NCBI GenBank assembly: GCA_030430755.1
Contig: JAUIKO010000009.1
Span: 1-35,000, forward strand
DNA length: 35,000 bases
Direction: 5' to 3'
From: Fimbriimonadia bacterium
GTDB taxonomy: Bacteria > Armatimonadota > Fimbriimonadia > Fimbriimonadales > Fimbriimonadaceae
Shown: one piece after another, positions 1 to 8,127 of the stretch
Layout: every line of letters starts with the position of its first letter
Numbering within the stretch: position 1 is the stretch's first letter
The notes under the pieces: generated by a model
Database searches by the model: none
Told to the model about the DNA's origin: nothing
What the model saw: only the letters and a program-made list of their open reading frames with translations
Program-made: the position numbers and the translations under genes

Positions 1-157
1 TATTAGCAGGTTTGTTTTATATTAGCAGGTTTGTTTTATATTAGCAGGTTTGTTTTATATTAGCAGGTTTGTTTTATATTAGCAGGTTTGTTTTATATTA
101 GCAGGTTTGTTTTATATTAGCAGGTTTATTTTATATTAGCAGGTTTATTTTATATTA
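1..157. repeat. 19-bp tandem repeat array
   Basis: Eight head-to-tail copies of a 19-bp unit (TATTAGCAGGTTTGTTTTA) fill positions 1-152, with a 5-bp partial ninth copy to 157. The first six copies are identical; copies 7 and 8 both carry G to A at unit position 13. The array runs off the left edge, so its full length is unknown. It has no spacers and the unit is not palindromic, so it is not a CRISPR. It lies 85 bp beyond the stop codon of the last gene of the microcin C-like operon. A variable-number tandem repeat is the simplest reading; no function can be given. Confidence 0.95.
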
Positions 158-241
158 AAAGAGTGATATTTTTTCTAACTTTCTTTGTTCAATTTGCAAT
201 AACAATTTAGTGGAGTGGTTTTTCTATTTATGGACTCCGTT

Positions 242-931
242 TTATTTATTCTGTTCAAGCCAGTCATTTTTTAAGTATTGGAACACGTGATGATCTACTG
301 ATTTTCCATAAAGATTTTCCGCATCTTTTTCTATCCCATTATACGTAAAACCTAGCCTTCTTGCAATATTTCCGCTTTTAATGTTAGTCGTTCCTGCACA
401 AAGAAGGACTTCTTCTAGAGATAAATCTATGAATCCTATGTTTAATATTAGGCGAACTGATTCTGTTACAATCCCTTTTCCTGTTGAGTCTTTATCAATC
501 CAGTAGCCCAGTTTTCCTATGGAGTAGTTTTTATCTGGATTATGTTGAAGTGTATGGTAACCGATGACACCTAGAATACTGTTATCATCAGTCATAGCTA
601 GATTCATGGATGTGCCTGAAGAGTACCCCTGAATGCATTTCTCAATATAGTCTAAGGCATCCAGATCAGTATAGTTACTAGTTAACCATCCAAGGTGTTC
701 TTTTAAGTGCATTTCATTTTTTAATATTGTGTTTTTTAGTTCAGTTGCATCTCCTAATGCAAAGGGCCGGAGAATGAAACCTGATTTGAGACGAACAGGC
801 AAAGTTTTTAGGACGGAATGTGTTTTTTTTCTTAACATAAAATTACTTTGACATATACATACTTGGTAATTAAATATATGTAATAAAAAAACGTTAAATA
901 TTTTGATTCTTTGTAAATGGTAGATCTTCAT
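242..931 (-). CDS. GNAT acetyltransferase, RimL/MccE-like, probable microcin C self-immunity
   Basis: This is a GCN5-related N-acetyltransferase of the RimJ/RimL type. The fold can be followed from ILRPF (about residues 53-57) through GVIGYH (121-126) and GYWID (142-146) to the acetyl-CoA loop around GKG (151-153), ending with the ARRLGF segment typical of the family. Known: the C-terminal domain of MccE in the E. coli microcin C operon is such an enzyme and acetylates the processed toxic aminoacyl-nucleotide; RimL can do the same. Inferred: as the last gene of an mccA-mccB-mccC-like operon it probably gives self-immunity. The ATG at 931 has an AAGG ribosome binding site and overlaps the preceding gene by 38 nt. 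The homologous domain begins near residue 45, so the in-frame ATG at 838 is an alternative start, but it lacks a clear ribosome binding site. Confidence 0.85.
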   Translation of the reverse strand: MKIYHLQRIKIFNVFLLHIFNYQVCICQSNFMLRKKTHSVLKTLPVRLKSGFILRPFALGDATELKNTILKNEMHLKEHLGWLTSNYTDLDALDYIEKCIQGYSSGTSMNLAMTDDNSILGVIGYHTLQHNPDKNYSIGKLGYWIDKDSTGKGIVTESVRLILNIGFIDLSLEEVLLCAGTTNIKSGNIARRLGFTYNGIEKDAENLYGKSVDHHVFQYLKNDWLEQNK

Positions 932-2231
932 TTTTACCTTGTGATTGTTTCAATTTAATAGGATTATTCTTGAATAAATGTAAATTTTGCAAGAAGGAAT
1001 TTTCAGGGAGTTCTGAGAACCAAAATAAAAAGGATAGGAATAAAATCACACTATAAATTGTTGATAAAAAAAATATAGTGTGAATGTTTGTTTTATAGTG
1101 AGAAAGTAATAATACTCCAAGCCATGAGAAAATACTTAAATATCTAGATATTTGAATTTTTTGGCTTATGATAGGAGTTACATGCATTTTTGAGTGTTTT
1201 GAAAGGAAATGGTTTTCAGCAACAACACTTAAAATGGAACTTGAACCAAGTATAATCATAAATAATACTAAATGAAAATATAAATTATTATTAATTTGTA
1301 GCGATATCAATGTATAACTACATAAAATTATTAGGCATAATGTGAATGCTAGAATCTTATTGCTTGCTCTGTAAATGGATTTTAGTTGTGCAATGATATG
1401 AAAAAAGTACTGTGCAACCATAATACAAATAAATACAAAGCCATATTTTTGCTGATTTGTACTAAGGAATGTGACAGTATTCCCTAAACCAGCTTGTTTG
1501 AAAAATACTTGCCATAGATGATAAAATGGTTGGTTGATAATAGCAAGTATAGCTGAGGTAGTGAAATAATATACGAGTTCAGTACTATGGTGTGTGTTGA
1601 GTTTTAGATTATGATGAACCTCTTGACATGGCATTTTTATTGAAGAAGGATTATAAAGATAATGTAATAAAATCCCAGATAATAATATACAAATGGATGT
1701 TAATATATAAAGTAAATAGTATGAACCATAGTTATATACCCATACTGATCCCAAAACGGTAGTCATTAAACTTATTGATGATAGGTATTTACCTTGCAAA
1801 TAGGTGGCCTGTTTAATATAGGTGTCTGTTGAGTTTTTTTCTGCGTATATATTTACAATATTGATCATTCTTTGCGGCATGCAGTTTGTTAGAAGAGTTA
1901 TACCTATTGCAAAGAAAAATTGAAGAAAGAAAAAATGGAAAAAATCTTGAGCTAGAATACAGCCTATAAAATATATTGCAAGTGATATAATTCCTAGACT
2001 CATGGTGTCTCTAACTCCTATCCGCTTTTCTAGTTTAGTTGTGTACTTTGGCGCAATTCCTAAAAAAAATGAGTAATTAAGTTGAAGTAAAATGACTTCT
2101 TTAGTAGAAAGACCCTTTCCAAGGAGATATACAGTATGGATTGCACCGACAAAAAATTTAGAACTGAGTGCAACGCAGTAACAAAATATAGTACAAGTTA
2201 ATGTTTGTGGTAATGTAGTAACATCTTTCAT
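894..2231 (-). CDS. mccC: MFS transporter, probable microcin C-like exporter (MccC role)
   Basis: This is a polytopic membrane protein of 445 residues with about 12 hydrophobic segments in two halves. The loop after the second segment (KYTTKLEKRIGVRDTMSLG) resembles the conserved cytoplasmic loop of major facilitator transporters. The start at 2231 is chosen because its ATG overlaps the TGA of mccB as ATGA, a mark of translational coupling; an upstream in-frame ATG at 2261 lies inside mccB. Known: MccC of E. coli and its homologue in the Helicobacter-type operon are MFS exporters that pump mature peptidyl-nucleotide out of the producer. The export role here rests on gene order; sequence similarity by eye supports only MFS. 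The GNAT gene overlaps its 3' end. Confidence 0.8.
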   Translation of the reverse strand: MKDVTTLPQTLTCTIFCYCVALSSKFFVGAIHTVYLLGKGLSTKEVILLQLNYSFFLGIAPKYTTKLEKRIGVRDTMSLGIISLAIYFIGCILAQDFFHFFFLQFFFAIGITLLTNCMPQRMINIVNIYAEKNSTDTYIKQATYLQGKYLSSISLMTTVLGSVWVYNYGSYYLLYILTSICILLSGILLHYLYNPSSIKMPCQEVHHNLKLNTHHSTELVYYFTTSAILAIINQPFYHLWQVFFKQAGLGNTVTFLSTNQQKYGFVFICIMVAQYFFHIIAQLKSIYRASNKILAFTLCLIILCSYTLISLQINNNLYFHLVLFMIILGSSSILSVVAENHFLSKHSKMHVTPIISQKIQISRYLSIFSWLGVLLLSHYKTNIHTIFFLSTIYSVILFLSFLFWFSELPENSFLQNLHLFKNNPIKLKQSQGKNEDLPFTKNQNI

Positions 2232-3289
2232 TTTAATGTGTTTTTTGAGCAAATACTGCAATTCCCTTCTATATTTTCTTGATATTCTACCTTTAGATTA
2301 TTTGTCCATATACCAATCCTGTGATTCATACATTCTGGAGTATCTATTCCTCCTAAATACTTAATAATGTCTAAACTTGCATATGCTCCAGCTAACATAT
2401 TAATGGGTCCAATTGAAGGTGCTTGTGATCTAGAATTAACATTTATTATCATTTGTGCAAGGTTTTTGTCATGAGTATTGTATTTAGATATGTTTTGTTC
2501 TGAGAAGCAAGCAAAGCAGGGAGTTTGGCTAGGTACAAATATGGGTCCCCAAACTGCTATATCCATGATATAACCTACATTGATAAAAGGAATATTGTTT
2601 TTATAGGAGTATTTGTTAACATCATATACAAGGTTTTTTGAGTCCCCAGAAATCACTATAAAGTCAACATTTTTAAGAATGTTTAGTTCAGAAACAGACT
2701 TGATGTTATAGGGATGAGTATTGATTTTAACTTTAGAATTTCTCTCGAGTAAACTATTTTTAAGTGCTTCTGCTTTGTTTGAATTAACATCATTTTCTCT
2801 AAACATGATTTGTCTAGATAAGTTCGATTCTTCTATTAAATCCTGATCAATTAATGTTAGTTCTTTTATCCCAGAAGTAGCTAAATTTACTGAAATAATA
2901 TTGCCTATTCCTCCGCAACCTATAATAGCAATATGCTTTTGGGAAAGTTTTTGATGAATTATGTCTGGATTGTTTGAATATATGTTATAAAATAGTTTTT
3001 GCCTGCTATATCTCTCTTCTTTATTATAAATAGATTCTTCTATTAACCAGTGTTTGGAAAAGATATAGTTGCTAATAGCTTTAAATGTTTCCGTGTCGTC
3101 TTGCAAAAGTTCTTCTAGCAATTTTTGGATTACACTTATTTCAGTTGGATGCTTTAGTTTATTCAATATAGTTAGTATTTTTTTTCCAATTTCTACATTG
3201 AATTCAGCTTGTATTGATCCAAATCCTATATAAATTTTATTTTTTTTAATTCCTGTTCTTAAGTATGGTGCAGTTATATATTTTGGCAT
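2228..3289 (-). CDS. mccB: MccB-like ThiF-family adenylating enzyme for microcin C-type peptide maturation
   Basis: This 353-residue protein matches E. coli MccB (about 350 residues) along its length. Residues 1-90 form the N-terminal peptide-clamp-like region. After it come ERYSRQKLFY (92-101), the nucleotide loop GCGGIGN (124-130), LATSGI (136-141), NLSRQ (156-160), NVGYIMDIAVWGPIFVP (237-253) and RIGIW (324-328). Paired cysteines C258/C261 and C344/C347 make the structural zinc site. Known: MccB uses ATP to convert the C-terminal Asn of MccA to isoAsn-AMP joined by a phosphoramidate bond. The ATG at 3289 has an AGGAG ribosome binding site 5 nt away. An in-frame ATG at 3334 sits in the upstream hairpin and is disfavoured. 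There is no catalytic-Cys partner or ThiS-like gene, so a thiamin or molybdopterin role is unlikely. Confidence 0.95.
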   Translation of the reverse strand: MPKYITAPYLRTGIKKNKIYIGFGSIQAEFNVEIGKKILTILNKLKHPTEISVIQKLLEELLQDDTETFKAISNYIFSKHWLIEESIYNKEERYSRQKLFYNIYSNNPDIIHQKLSQKHIAIIGCGGIGNIISVNLATSGIKELTLIDQDLIEESNLSRQIMFRENDVNSNKAEALKNSLLERNSKVKINTHPYNIKSVSELNILKNVDFIVISGDSKNLVYDVNKYSYKNNIPFINVGYIMDIAVWGPIFVPSQTPCFACFSEQNISKYNTHDKNLAQMIINVNSRSQAPSIGPINMLAGAYASLDIIKYLGGIDTPECMNHRIGIWTNNLKVEYQENIEGNCSICSKNTLK

Positions 3290-3308
3290 GTTTACTCCTG
3301 ATATTATT

Positions 3309-3347
3309 ATATATTCTCCCCAATCAATACCCATGGGGAGAATATAT
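3309..3347 (-). terminator. 14-bp perfect hairpin between mccA and mccB
   Basis: Arms 3309-3322 and 3334-3347 are perfectly complementary (14 bp, including four G-C pairs in a row) around an 11-nt loop. The hairpin begins 18 nt after the mccA stop codon and ends 19 nt before the mccB start. There is no run of U after it in the transcript, only AU-rich sequence. Known: in E. coli an mccA-mccB intergenic hairpin causes partial termination and makes short mccA mRNA far more abundant than the mccB message. The same role is inferred here. RNA stabilisation is an alternative. Confidence 0.75.
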
Positions 3348-3365
3348 GGTTAATGTTCTATAAGT

Positions 3366-3389
3366 TTAGTTTCTGATCAAATCATCCAT
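3366..3389 (-). CDS. mccA: MccA-like heptapeptide precursor, MDDLIRN
   Basis: This is a seven-codon gene, ATG GAT GAT TTG ATC AGA AAC TAA, read on the minus strand. It has an ideal ribosome binding site, AGGAGG at 3395-3400, five nt before the ATG. The product has the exact length (7) and C-terminal Asn of E. coli MccA (MRTGNAN). Its last two residues, RN, also match the Helicobacter-type peptide MKLSYRN as I recall it. It lies directly upstream of mccB, separated by a strong hairpin, and about 45-50 nt downstream of a TTGACA/TATACT promoter candidate. Known: the terminal Asn is the residue that MccB adenylates, while the N-terminal residues serve uptake and are trimmed by target-cell peptidases. 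Predicted product: formyl-MDDLIR-isoAsn-AMP. Too short for statistical gene calling; the case rests on context, length and terminal Asn. Confidence 0.88.
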   Translation of the reverse strand: MDDLIRN

Positions 3390-3441
3390 TAGGGCCTCCT
3401 TTTATCCTGCTGAGATTTTTTGTAAAATACAGCATTTATTG

Positions 3442-3472
3442 AGTATACATATATAAATGTATTGCATGTCAA
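3442..3472 (-). promoter_or_regulatory. Promoter candidate for the mcc operon
   Basis: On the minus strand a perfect -35 box TTGACA (3467-3472) is followed after 19 nt by TATACT (3442-3447). The spacing is 2 nt longer than ideal. Transcription would start near 3435, giving a leader of about 45 nt before mccA. The spacer holds a 6-bp inverted repeat, ATACAT and ATGTAT, that could be an operator. No regulator gene is visible nearby. Confidence 0.5.
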
Positions 3473-3623
3473 TTTCTAAGAAAAGAATTTCTGGCATTTC
3501 ACTGAAAAATATATGTATATATAAAAATCTTATAAATATAAGCGCAGGCGTAAGTAGTGCTTTAGTCCTGTATAGTGAGTGTGTAAAAGATGGAACTGTA
3601 TGTCTAGTTTTTTACTAAACTAT

Positions 3624-4529
3624 TCATTTAGCAATAAACAATTTGGAGCCAGAAGCAGGTTCAATTCTCTTTGGACATCTTTTGATGGGTGGAGAGATAG
3701 CATTGATGCTGTATAAAGTGGATGTTAGACTCAGACTGAACACTAAGTTATATTCCCAGAAATAGTAAATATTAGTTGATAGATTTGGAAGGTAAGTTGA
3801 AGATAATTTTATGATCACGAACATTGTAAAGGAGTAAAGAAGATATCCGAGAGTTTTATCATCTATAGAGTCACTGAAAAATTTATGAGTTATCTTATAT
3901 ATTGTAAAAAAAGATAAAGATGTTATCAGTGCGAGGCATCTTGTATCAAAATCCATCAATGTAAATAAGAATAGAGTGGATAACATAAGAAGTGCTCTTA
4001 ATGAAAGAAGTGTGTTATGTGAAAATGTGTCATCTGTGTAAACTGAGCTCGTCGTAGAAACAGGACATAAGAAAGATCTTTTTTCATTCAAAATAAATAA
4101 AACATTCATTAACAATATGAATCCAGTAGTTAAGATGAATGGATATAAATTTGCTTCTAGAATAGGAGTGTTGAGTCTTGGCATCAAGTGAATGGAGAAA
4201 AGGGATACGGCTAATATGATAAAGTTTCCAGTAAACCATATGAGAGGTATTCTGCGATAGAGTGCTATTGCTACGACGAGTATGGATATAAAATGCCATT
4301 GAAATGTTAGATGGAATGGAAACCAGAAGTGTAAAATAATAAATATATGAGAGAAAAGGGCTATCGTTTTGTTTTTACACCACAATAAAATACCTAGGAA
4401 AAATTGAATCCCAAAGAGGAGTTTTAGGGTAACTTGATAAGGATTATCTTGGATAATGTAAAACGGAACAAGGCTCATAAATACATGAGCTACAATGTTT
4501 CCAATGATAAATTTACTCCAAGTAAGCAC
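3624..4529 (-). CDS. Multi-pass membrane protein of unknown function
   Basis: I do not recognise this protein. It is 301 residues long with about eight hydrophobic helices; there is a polar stretch around residues 149-172 and a positively charged C-terminal tail (about 283-301). No catalytic motif or transporter signature is visible. The reading frame starts with GTG at 4529 and has no clear ribosome binding site. The next in-frame ATG at 4478 also lacks one, so the start is uncertain. It lies upstream of the mcc promoter on the same strand, with about 150 nt between its stop and the -35 box, so it is probably a separate transcription unit. A link to the microcin cluster, such as an accessory immunity or export factor, cannot be excluded. 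Confidence 0.55.
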   Translation of the reverse strand: MLTWSKFIIGNIVAHVFMSLVPFYIIQDNPYQVTLKLLFGIQFFLGILLWCKNKTIALFSHIFIILHFWFPFHLTFQWHFISILVVAIALYRRIPLIWFTGNFIILAVSLFSIHLMPRLNTPILEANLYPFILTTGFILLMNVLFILNEKRSFLCPVSTTSSVYTDDTFSHNTLLSLRALLMLSTLFLFTLMDFDTRCLALITSLSFFTIYKITHKFFSDSIDDKTLGYLLYSFTMFVIIKLSSTYLPNLSTNIYYFWEYNLVFSLSLTSTLYSINAISPPIKRCPKRIEPASGSKLFIAK

Positions 4530-5052
4530 ATTTTAAGTATACATTCGAATGAAAGTATTCTATCATTTTTTTAGAATACTACTGTATGGATCGCAAAAAA
4601 TGATCAGAACATTTGTAAATATGAATTCATGTGAAACGAAGATGGTTGAGCTAAGCAGTCTATAGGAGATTTTTAAAAAGATTTCTTCATAAGATCTATT
4701 AGACATAAAAATTTGGAATAACATGAGATTAAGATGCTGAAAATTTTTTCTAAATTCATGAATAGAGACTGTTTGGATGATGAAAACTTATGATGAAAAT
4801 TTTTCAATTCAAGAGATATCGAAATGATAAATGTCAGTGGTTGACAAGGTATATAGATTTCTATCATAATTAAGTAGGTATATCACGCCACACAATCGTG
4901 CATATTCATTTATTAGGCACAAATGTTTTTAATACGTTTGTGCTGATCACTGTTTATCAGATGACAATAAATGTTTTTTTGCTGCATTGAAGTCGTGGTT
5001 TAAATTATTTTAAAAAGGAAAAAAAAGCAAAAGTATATTTGAAAGAGGAAGC
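4530..5052. other. Intergenic region before the str operon, with two leader hairpins
   Basis: This 523-bp AT-rich stretch holds no convincing gene. Close to rpsL it has two adjacent stem-loops. The first pairs 4917-4925 with 4935-4943 (9 bp with one G-U). The second pairs CTGAT at 4943-4947 with ATCAG at 4956-4960. They may lie in the rpsL leader or overlap its promoter; I could not find a strong -35/-10 pair. The region separates divergent transcription units, so at least the rpsL promoter must be here. Confidence 0.5.
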
Positions 5053-5436
5053 ATGCCAACAGTAAATCAATTAGTTCGCAAAGGGCGAAGTGTATCAAAA
5101 GTGAAATCGAAGTCGCCGGCATTAAAGAGATGTCCGCAACGCCGTGGTGTATGTACGATTGTCCGTACAATGACTCCTAAAAAGCCTAACTCGGCACTTC
5201 GAAAAATCGCTCGTGTAAGATTGACGAACGGTGTTGAAGTTACTGCTTATATCCCAGGAATAGGACATAATCTTCAGGAACACTCTGTAGTATTAATCCG
5301 TGGAGGTCGTGTAAAAGACTTGCCCGGTGTGCGTTATCACATTGTTCGTGGCACACAACAGACAGCAGGAACTAACAACCGAAAACAGGGACGTAGTAAG
5401 TATGGGACAAAGAGGCCTAAAGGAGGAAGTAAGTAA
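5053..5436 (+). CDS. rpsL: 30S ribosomal protein S12
   Basis: S12 sits at the decoding centre of the small subunit and controls translational accuracy. The 127-residue product shows the family signature [11 protein letters not shown] and the loop [13 protein letters not shown]. Lys43 and the lysine of VKDLPG (E. coli position 88 with Met counted) keep the streptomycin-sensitive state. The Asp that follows is the site methylthiolated in many bacteria. The ribosome binding site is AGAGGAAG just before the ATG. It is the first gene of the str operon, and its stop codon overlaps the rpsG start as TAATG. Confidence 0.99.
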   Translation: MPTVNQLVRKGRSVSKVKSKSPALKRCPQRRGVCTIVRTMTPKKPNSALRKIARVRLTNGVEVTAYIPGIGHNLQEHSVVLIRGGRVKDLPGVRYHIVRGTQQTAGTNNRKQGRSKYGTKRPKGGSK

Positions 5437-5906
5437 TGTCTAGAAAAAACAGAGCAGAAAAAAGAGTGATTCAGCCAGATCCTGTTTATGGAAGTAGATT
5501 AGTGGCTAAGTTTATTAATAGGATGATGGTTGGTGGTAAAAAGGTTACTGCTGAGAAAATTTTCTATAAAGCCTTGGATGTATTGGCAGAAAAATCTGAA
5601 ACTCCTGCACTTGAAGCCTTTGAAAAAGCTATTTCAAATGTTATACCAGCTTTGGAAGTAAGGCCAAGAAGAGTTGGTGGACAGACTTATCAGGTACCAA
5701 TGGAAGTTAGGCCAGATAGAAAAAATACACTAGCTTTAAGATGGGTCGTCGGTAATTCTAGGAAAAGATCAGGGAAAAGTATGGAAGAAAAGCTTTCCGG
5801 TGAACTTTTAGATGCATTTAATGGAACAGGTCCGTCTGTTAAGAAAAGAGAAGAAACGCATAGAATGGCTGAGGCTAATAAAGCTTTTGCACATTACAGA
5901 TTTTAA
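5436..5906 (+). CDS. rpsG: 30S ribosomal protein S7
   Basis: S7 starts assembly of the 30S head by binding the 3' major domain of 16S rRNA. The 156-residue product has the usual length and signature [13 protein letters not shown] plus the C-terminal [13 protein letters not shown]. Its ATG shares one base with the rpsL stop codon, and AGGAGG inside the end of rpsL serves as the ribosome binding site. Because there is no rpsL-rpsG spacer, the S7 autoregulatory spacer structure known from E. coli is absent here. Confidence 0.99.
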   Translation: MSRKNRAEKRVIQPDPVYGSRLVAKFINRMMVGGKKVTAEKIFYKALDVLAEKSETPALEAFEKAISNVIPALEVRPRRVGGQTYQVPMEVRPDRKNTLALRWVVGNSRKRSGKSMEEKLSGELLDAFNGTGPSVKKREETHRMAEANKAFAHYRF

Positions 5907-5932
5907 GGATTATTAAAAAGTAGGCAACATAA

Positions 5933-8059
5933 ATGGCAAGAACACACCCTTTAGAGAGGACTAGAAATATTGGTATTGCAGCTCATATTGATGCTGGTAA
6001 AACTACAACGACTGAACGTATTTTGTATTACACTGGTCGAACATATAAGATTGGTGAAGTGCATGATGGTGCTGCAACAATGGACTGGATGGAGCAAGAG
6101 CAGGAACGAGGGATTACGATCACATCTGCTGCTACAAGTGCATTTTGGAGTGGTTCTAAAGGCGATAAGCCAGAACATCAGATAAATATTATCGATACGC
6201 CAGGACACGTGGATTTTACCGTTGAAGTAGAGCGTTCCTTGCGTGTGTTGGACGGAGCCGTTGCAGTTTTCTGTGCAGTTGGTGGAGTTCAGCCTCAATC
6301 TGAAACAGTCTGGAGACAAGCAAATAAGTATAAGGTTCCCAGGATAGTTTATGTAAATAAAATGGATAGAACAGGAGCTGATTTTTACTCTGTTGTTTCT
6401 AGAATCAAGGATAGACTAGGTGCAAATGCTTCTCCTGTTCAGATTCCTATAGGAGCTGAATCAGATTATAAGGGGTATGTTGATCTCTTGGAAATGAAGG
6501 CTACATTGTACACATCTGATGATGGTAAAAAGTATGATGTTTGCGATATTCCTGCAGAGTATGTTGATAAAGCTGCTGAATACCGTGAAGCGTTAATTGA
6601 GGCTGTTTCTGTAATAGATGATTCTATCATGGAAAAGTTTCTTGAAGGAGAAGAAATTCCTTTAGAAGATTTATCTAACGCAATTAGGGTCGGAACGCTA
6701 GCTAATAAGTTTGTGCCTGTTTTAAGTGGTTCATCATTTAAAAATAAGGGTGTTCAAGCGATGTTAGATGCAGTCATCGATTACCTTCCTTCACCATTAG
6801 ATGTTGGTGCAGTGAAAGGTGTCGATCCTTCTACAGAAGATGAGATGAAGCGTGAAGCTGATGATAAAGTGCCTTTTTCTGCGTTAGCATTTAAGATCAT
6901 GAGCGATAAGTACGTGGGTAGACTTACATTTTTAAGAGTGTACAGCGGTACCTTGAAAAAAGGAAGCCCCGTAGCAGTATGTTATCGTGATCCTATGACG
7001 AATGATTTCAGAACAAGAACTGAAAGAGTTGGTCGAATTCTAAAAATGCATGCAAATAGCCGTGAAGATATGGATGAAGTATTCACTGGTGACATTGTAG
7101 GTGTTATTGGATTAAGTGATATATCAACAGGTTATACCATTTGTGATCCTAGCAATGTAATCGCGCTTGAAAGTATTAAATTCCCAGAGCCGGTTATCCA
7201 GATTGCTGTAGAGCCAAAAACAAAATCCGATCAGGAAAAATTAGGTTCTAGTTTGCAAAGATTGGCACAAGAAGATCCTACCTTTAGGGTTTATACCGAT
7301 GCTGAAAGTGGACAAACGATTATCAGTGGTATGGGTGAGCTTCACTTGGATATTATTGTGGATCGATTGAAAAGAGAGTTTGGGGTTGAAGCCAATAAAG
7401 GTAAGCCTCAGGTAGCATATCGAGAAACTATTAAGAATACAGCCAAAGGGGAAGGTAAATTTATTAGACAATCAGGTGGTGCTGGTCAATATGGTCACTG
7501 CTGGTTAGAAGTAGAGCCGCTAGAGATTGGTCAGGGCTATTCTTTCAATAATAAGGTTGTTGGAGGATCTATTCCAAAAGAATATATTCCAGCAATTGAG
7601 AAAGGTGTTAAAGAAGCCATGTTGAGTGGTGTTATGGCAGGTTATCCTGTTGTAGATGTTAAGGTAACTGTTTTAGAAGGTAGTTACCATGACGTTGACT
7701 CTAATGAAAATGCTTTCAAACAGGCTGGAGTATTAGCGTTTAGAGAAGCCATGCGTAAGGCTACACCTATTATTAAAGAACCTGTTATGCATGTAGAAGT
7801 TACAACTCCTGAAAATAATGTAGGTGATGTTGTAGGTGACTTGAATGGAAGAAGAGGTCGAATAGAGGGTATGGAACCTGCGATGGGAGGAGTTTCTGTC
7901 GTTAATGCTCATGTTCCTTTAGCAGAGATGTTTGGATATGTAACAACCCTTCGTTCTTTAACACAAGGGCGTGCAAGTCCAAACGTGACTCCTTCGCATT
8001 ATGAGCAAGTGCCTCAGAATGTTGCTGCTGAAATCATGGAGAAGTCCAAGGTAAGGTAA
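5933..8059 (+). CDS. fusA: Translation elongation factor G
   Basis: EF-G is the GTPase that drives translocation and, with RRF, ribosome recycling. The 708-residue length is typical. The P-loop AHIDAGKT is at 17-24, DTPGH with the catalytic His at 88-92 and NKMD at 142-145. Domains II-V follow, including [14 protein letters not shown] and the domain V segment [10 protein letters not shown]. It lies 26 nt after rpsG in the classical str order and 68 nt before tuf. All active-site residues that I can check are present. Confidence 0.99.
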   Translation: MARTHPLERTRNIGIAAHIDAGKTTTTERILYYTGRTYKIGEVHDGAATMDWMEQEQERGITITSAATSAFWSGSKGDKPEHQINIIDTPGHVDFTVEVERSLRVLDGAVAVFCAVGGVQPQSETVWRQANKYKVPRIVYVNKMDRTGADFYSVVSRIKDRLGANASPVQIPIGAESDYKGYVDLLEMKATLYTSDDGKKYDVCDIPAEYVDKAAEYREALIEAVSVIDDSIMEKFLEGEEIPLEDLSNAIRVGTLANKFVPVLSGSSFKNKGVQAMLDAVIDYLPSPLDVGAVKGVDPSTEDEMKREADDKVPFSALAFKIMSDKYVGRLTFLRVYSGTLKKGSPVAVCYRDPMTNDFRTRTERVGRILKMHANSREDMDEVFTGDIVGVIGLSDISTGYTICDPSNVIALESIKFPEPVIQIAVEPKTKSDQEKLGSSLQRLAQEDPTFRVYTDAESGQTIISGMGELHLDIIVDRLKREFGVEANKGKPQVAYRETIKNTAKGEGKFIRQSGGAGQYGHCWLEVEPLEIGQGYSFNNKVVGGSIPKEYIPAIEKGVKEAMLSGVMAGYPVVDVKVTVLEGSYHDVDSNENAFKQAGVLAFREAMRKATPIIKEPVMHVEVTTPENNVGDVVGDLNGRRGRIEGMEPAMGGVSVVNAHVPLAEMFGYVTTLRSLTQGRASPNVTPSHYEQVPQNVAAEIMEKSKVR

Positions 8060-8078
8060 GAATTTTAAAACAAGACAT

Positions 8079-8106
8079 TTGAGGTGTTTTTAAAATATAA
8101 TATAAA
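8079..8106 (+). promoter_or_regulatory. Possible internal tuf promoter
   Basis: In the 68-nt fusA-tuf gap, TTGAGG (8079-8084) is followed after 16 nt by TATAAA (8101-8106). This could add transcription for the highly demanded tuf gene. The evidence is only motif similarity in an AT-rich gap. Confidence 0.3.
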
Positions 8107-8127
8107 TAGATTAAGAGGAAATAATCA

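Noticed and set aside
1-157. CRISPR array
   Set aside because: The 19-bp units are directly contiguous with no spacers and there are no cas genes nearby.
2228-3289. ThiF or MoeB role in cofactor sulfur transfer
   Set aside because: The whole-length pattern, the N-terminal clamp region and the RYSR and AVWGP segments match MccB, and no thiamin or molybdopterin genes are nearby.
3290-3334. Extended MccB start at 3334
   Set aside because: The ATG lies in the hairpin loop, has no ribosome binding site, and adds residues absent from MccB; the ATG at 3289 has AGGAG at the right distance.
4084-4299. 71-residue minus-strand reading frame
   Set aside because: It lies out of frame inside the larger membrane protein gene and has no independent support.
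4673-4867. 64-residue minus-strand reading frame
   Set aside because: No ribosome binding site, no recognisable motif, and composition like random AT-rich DNA.
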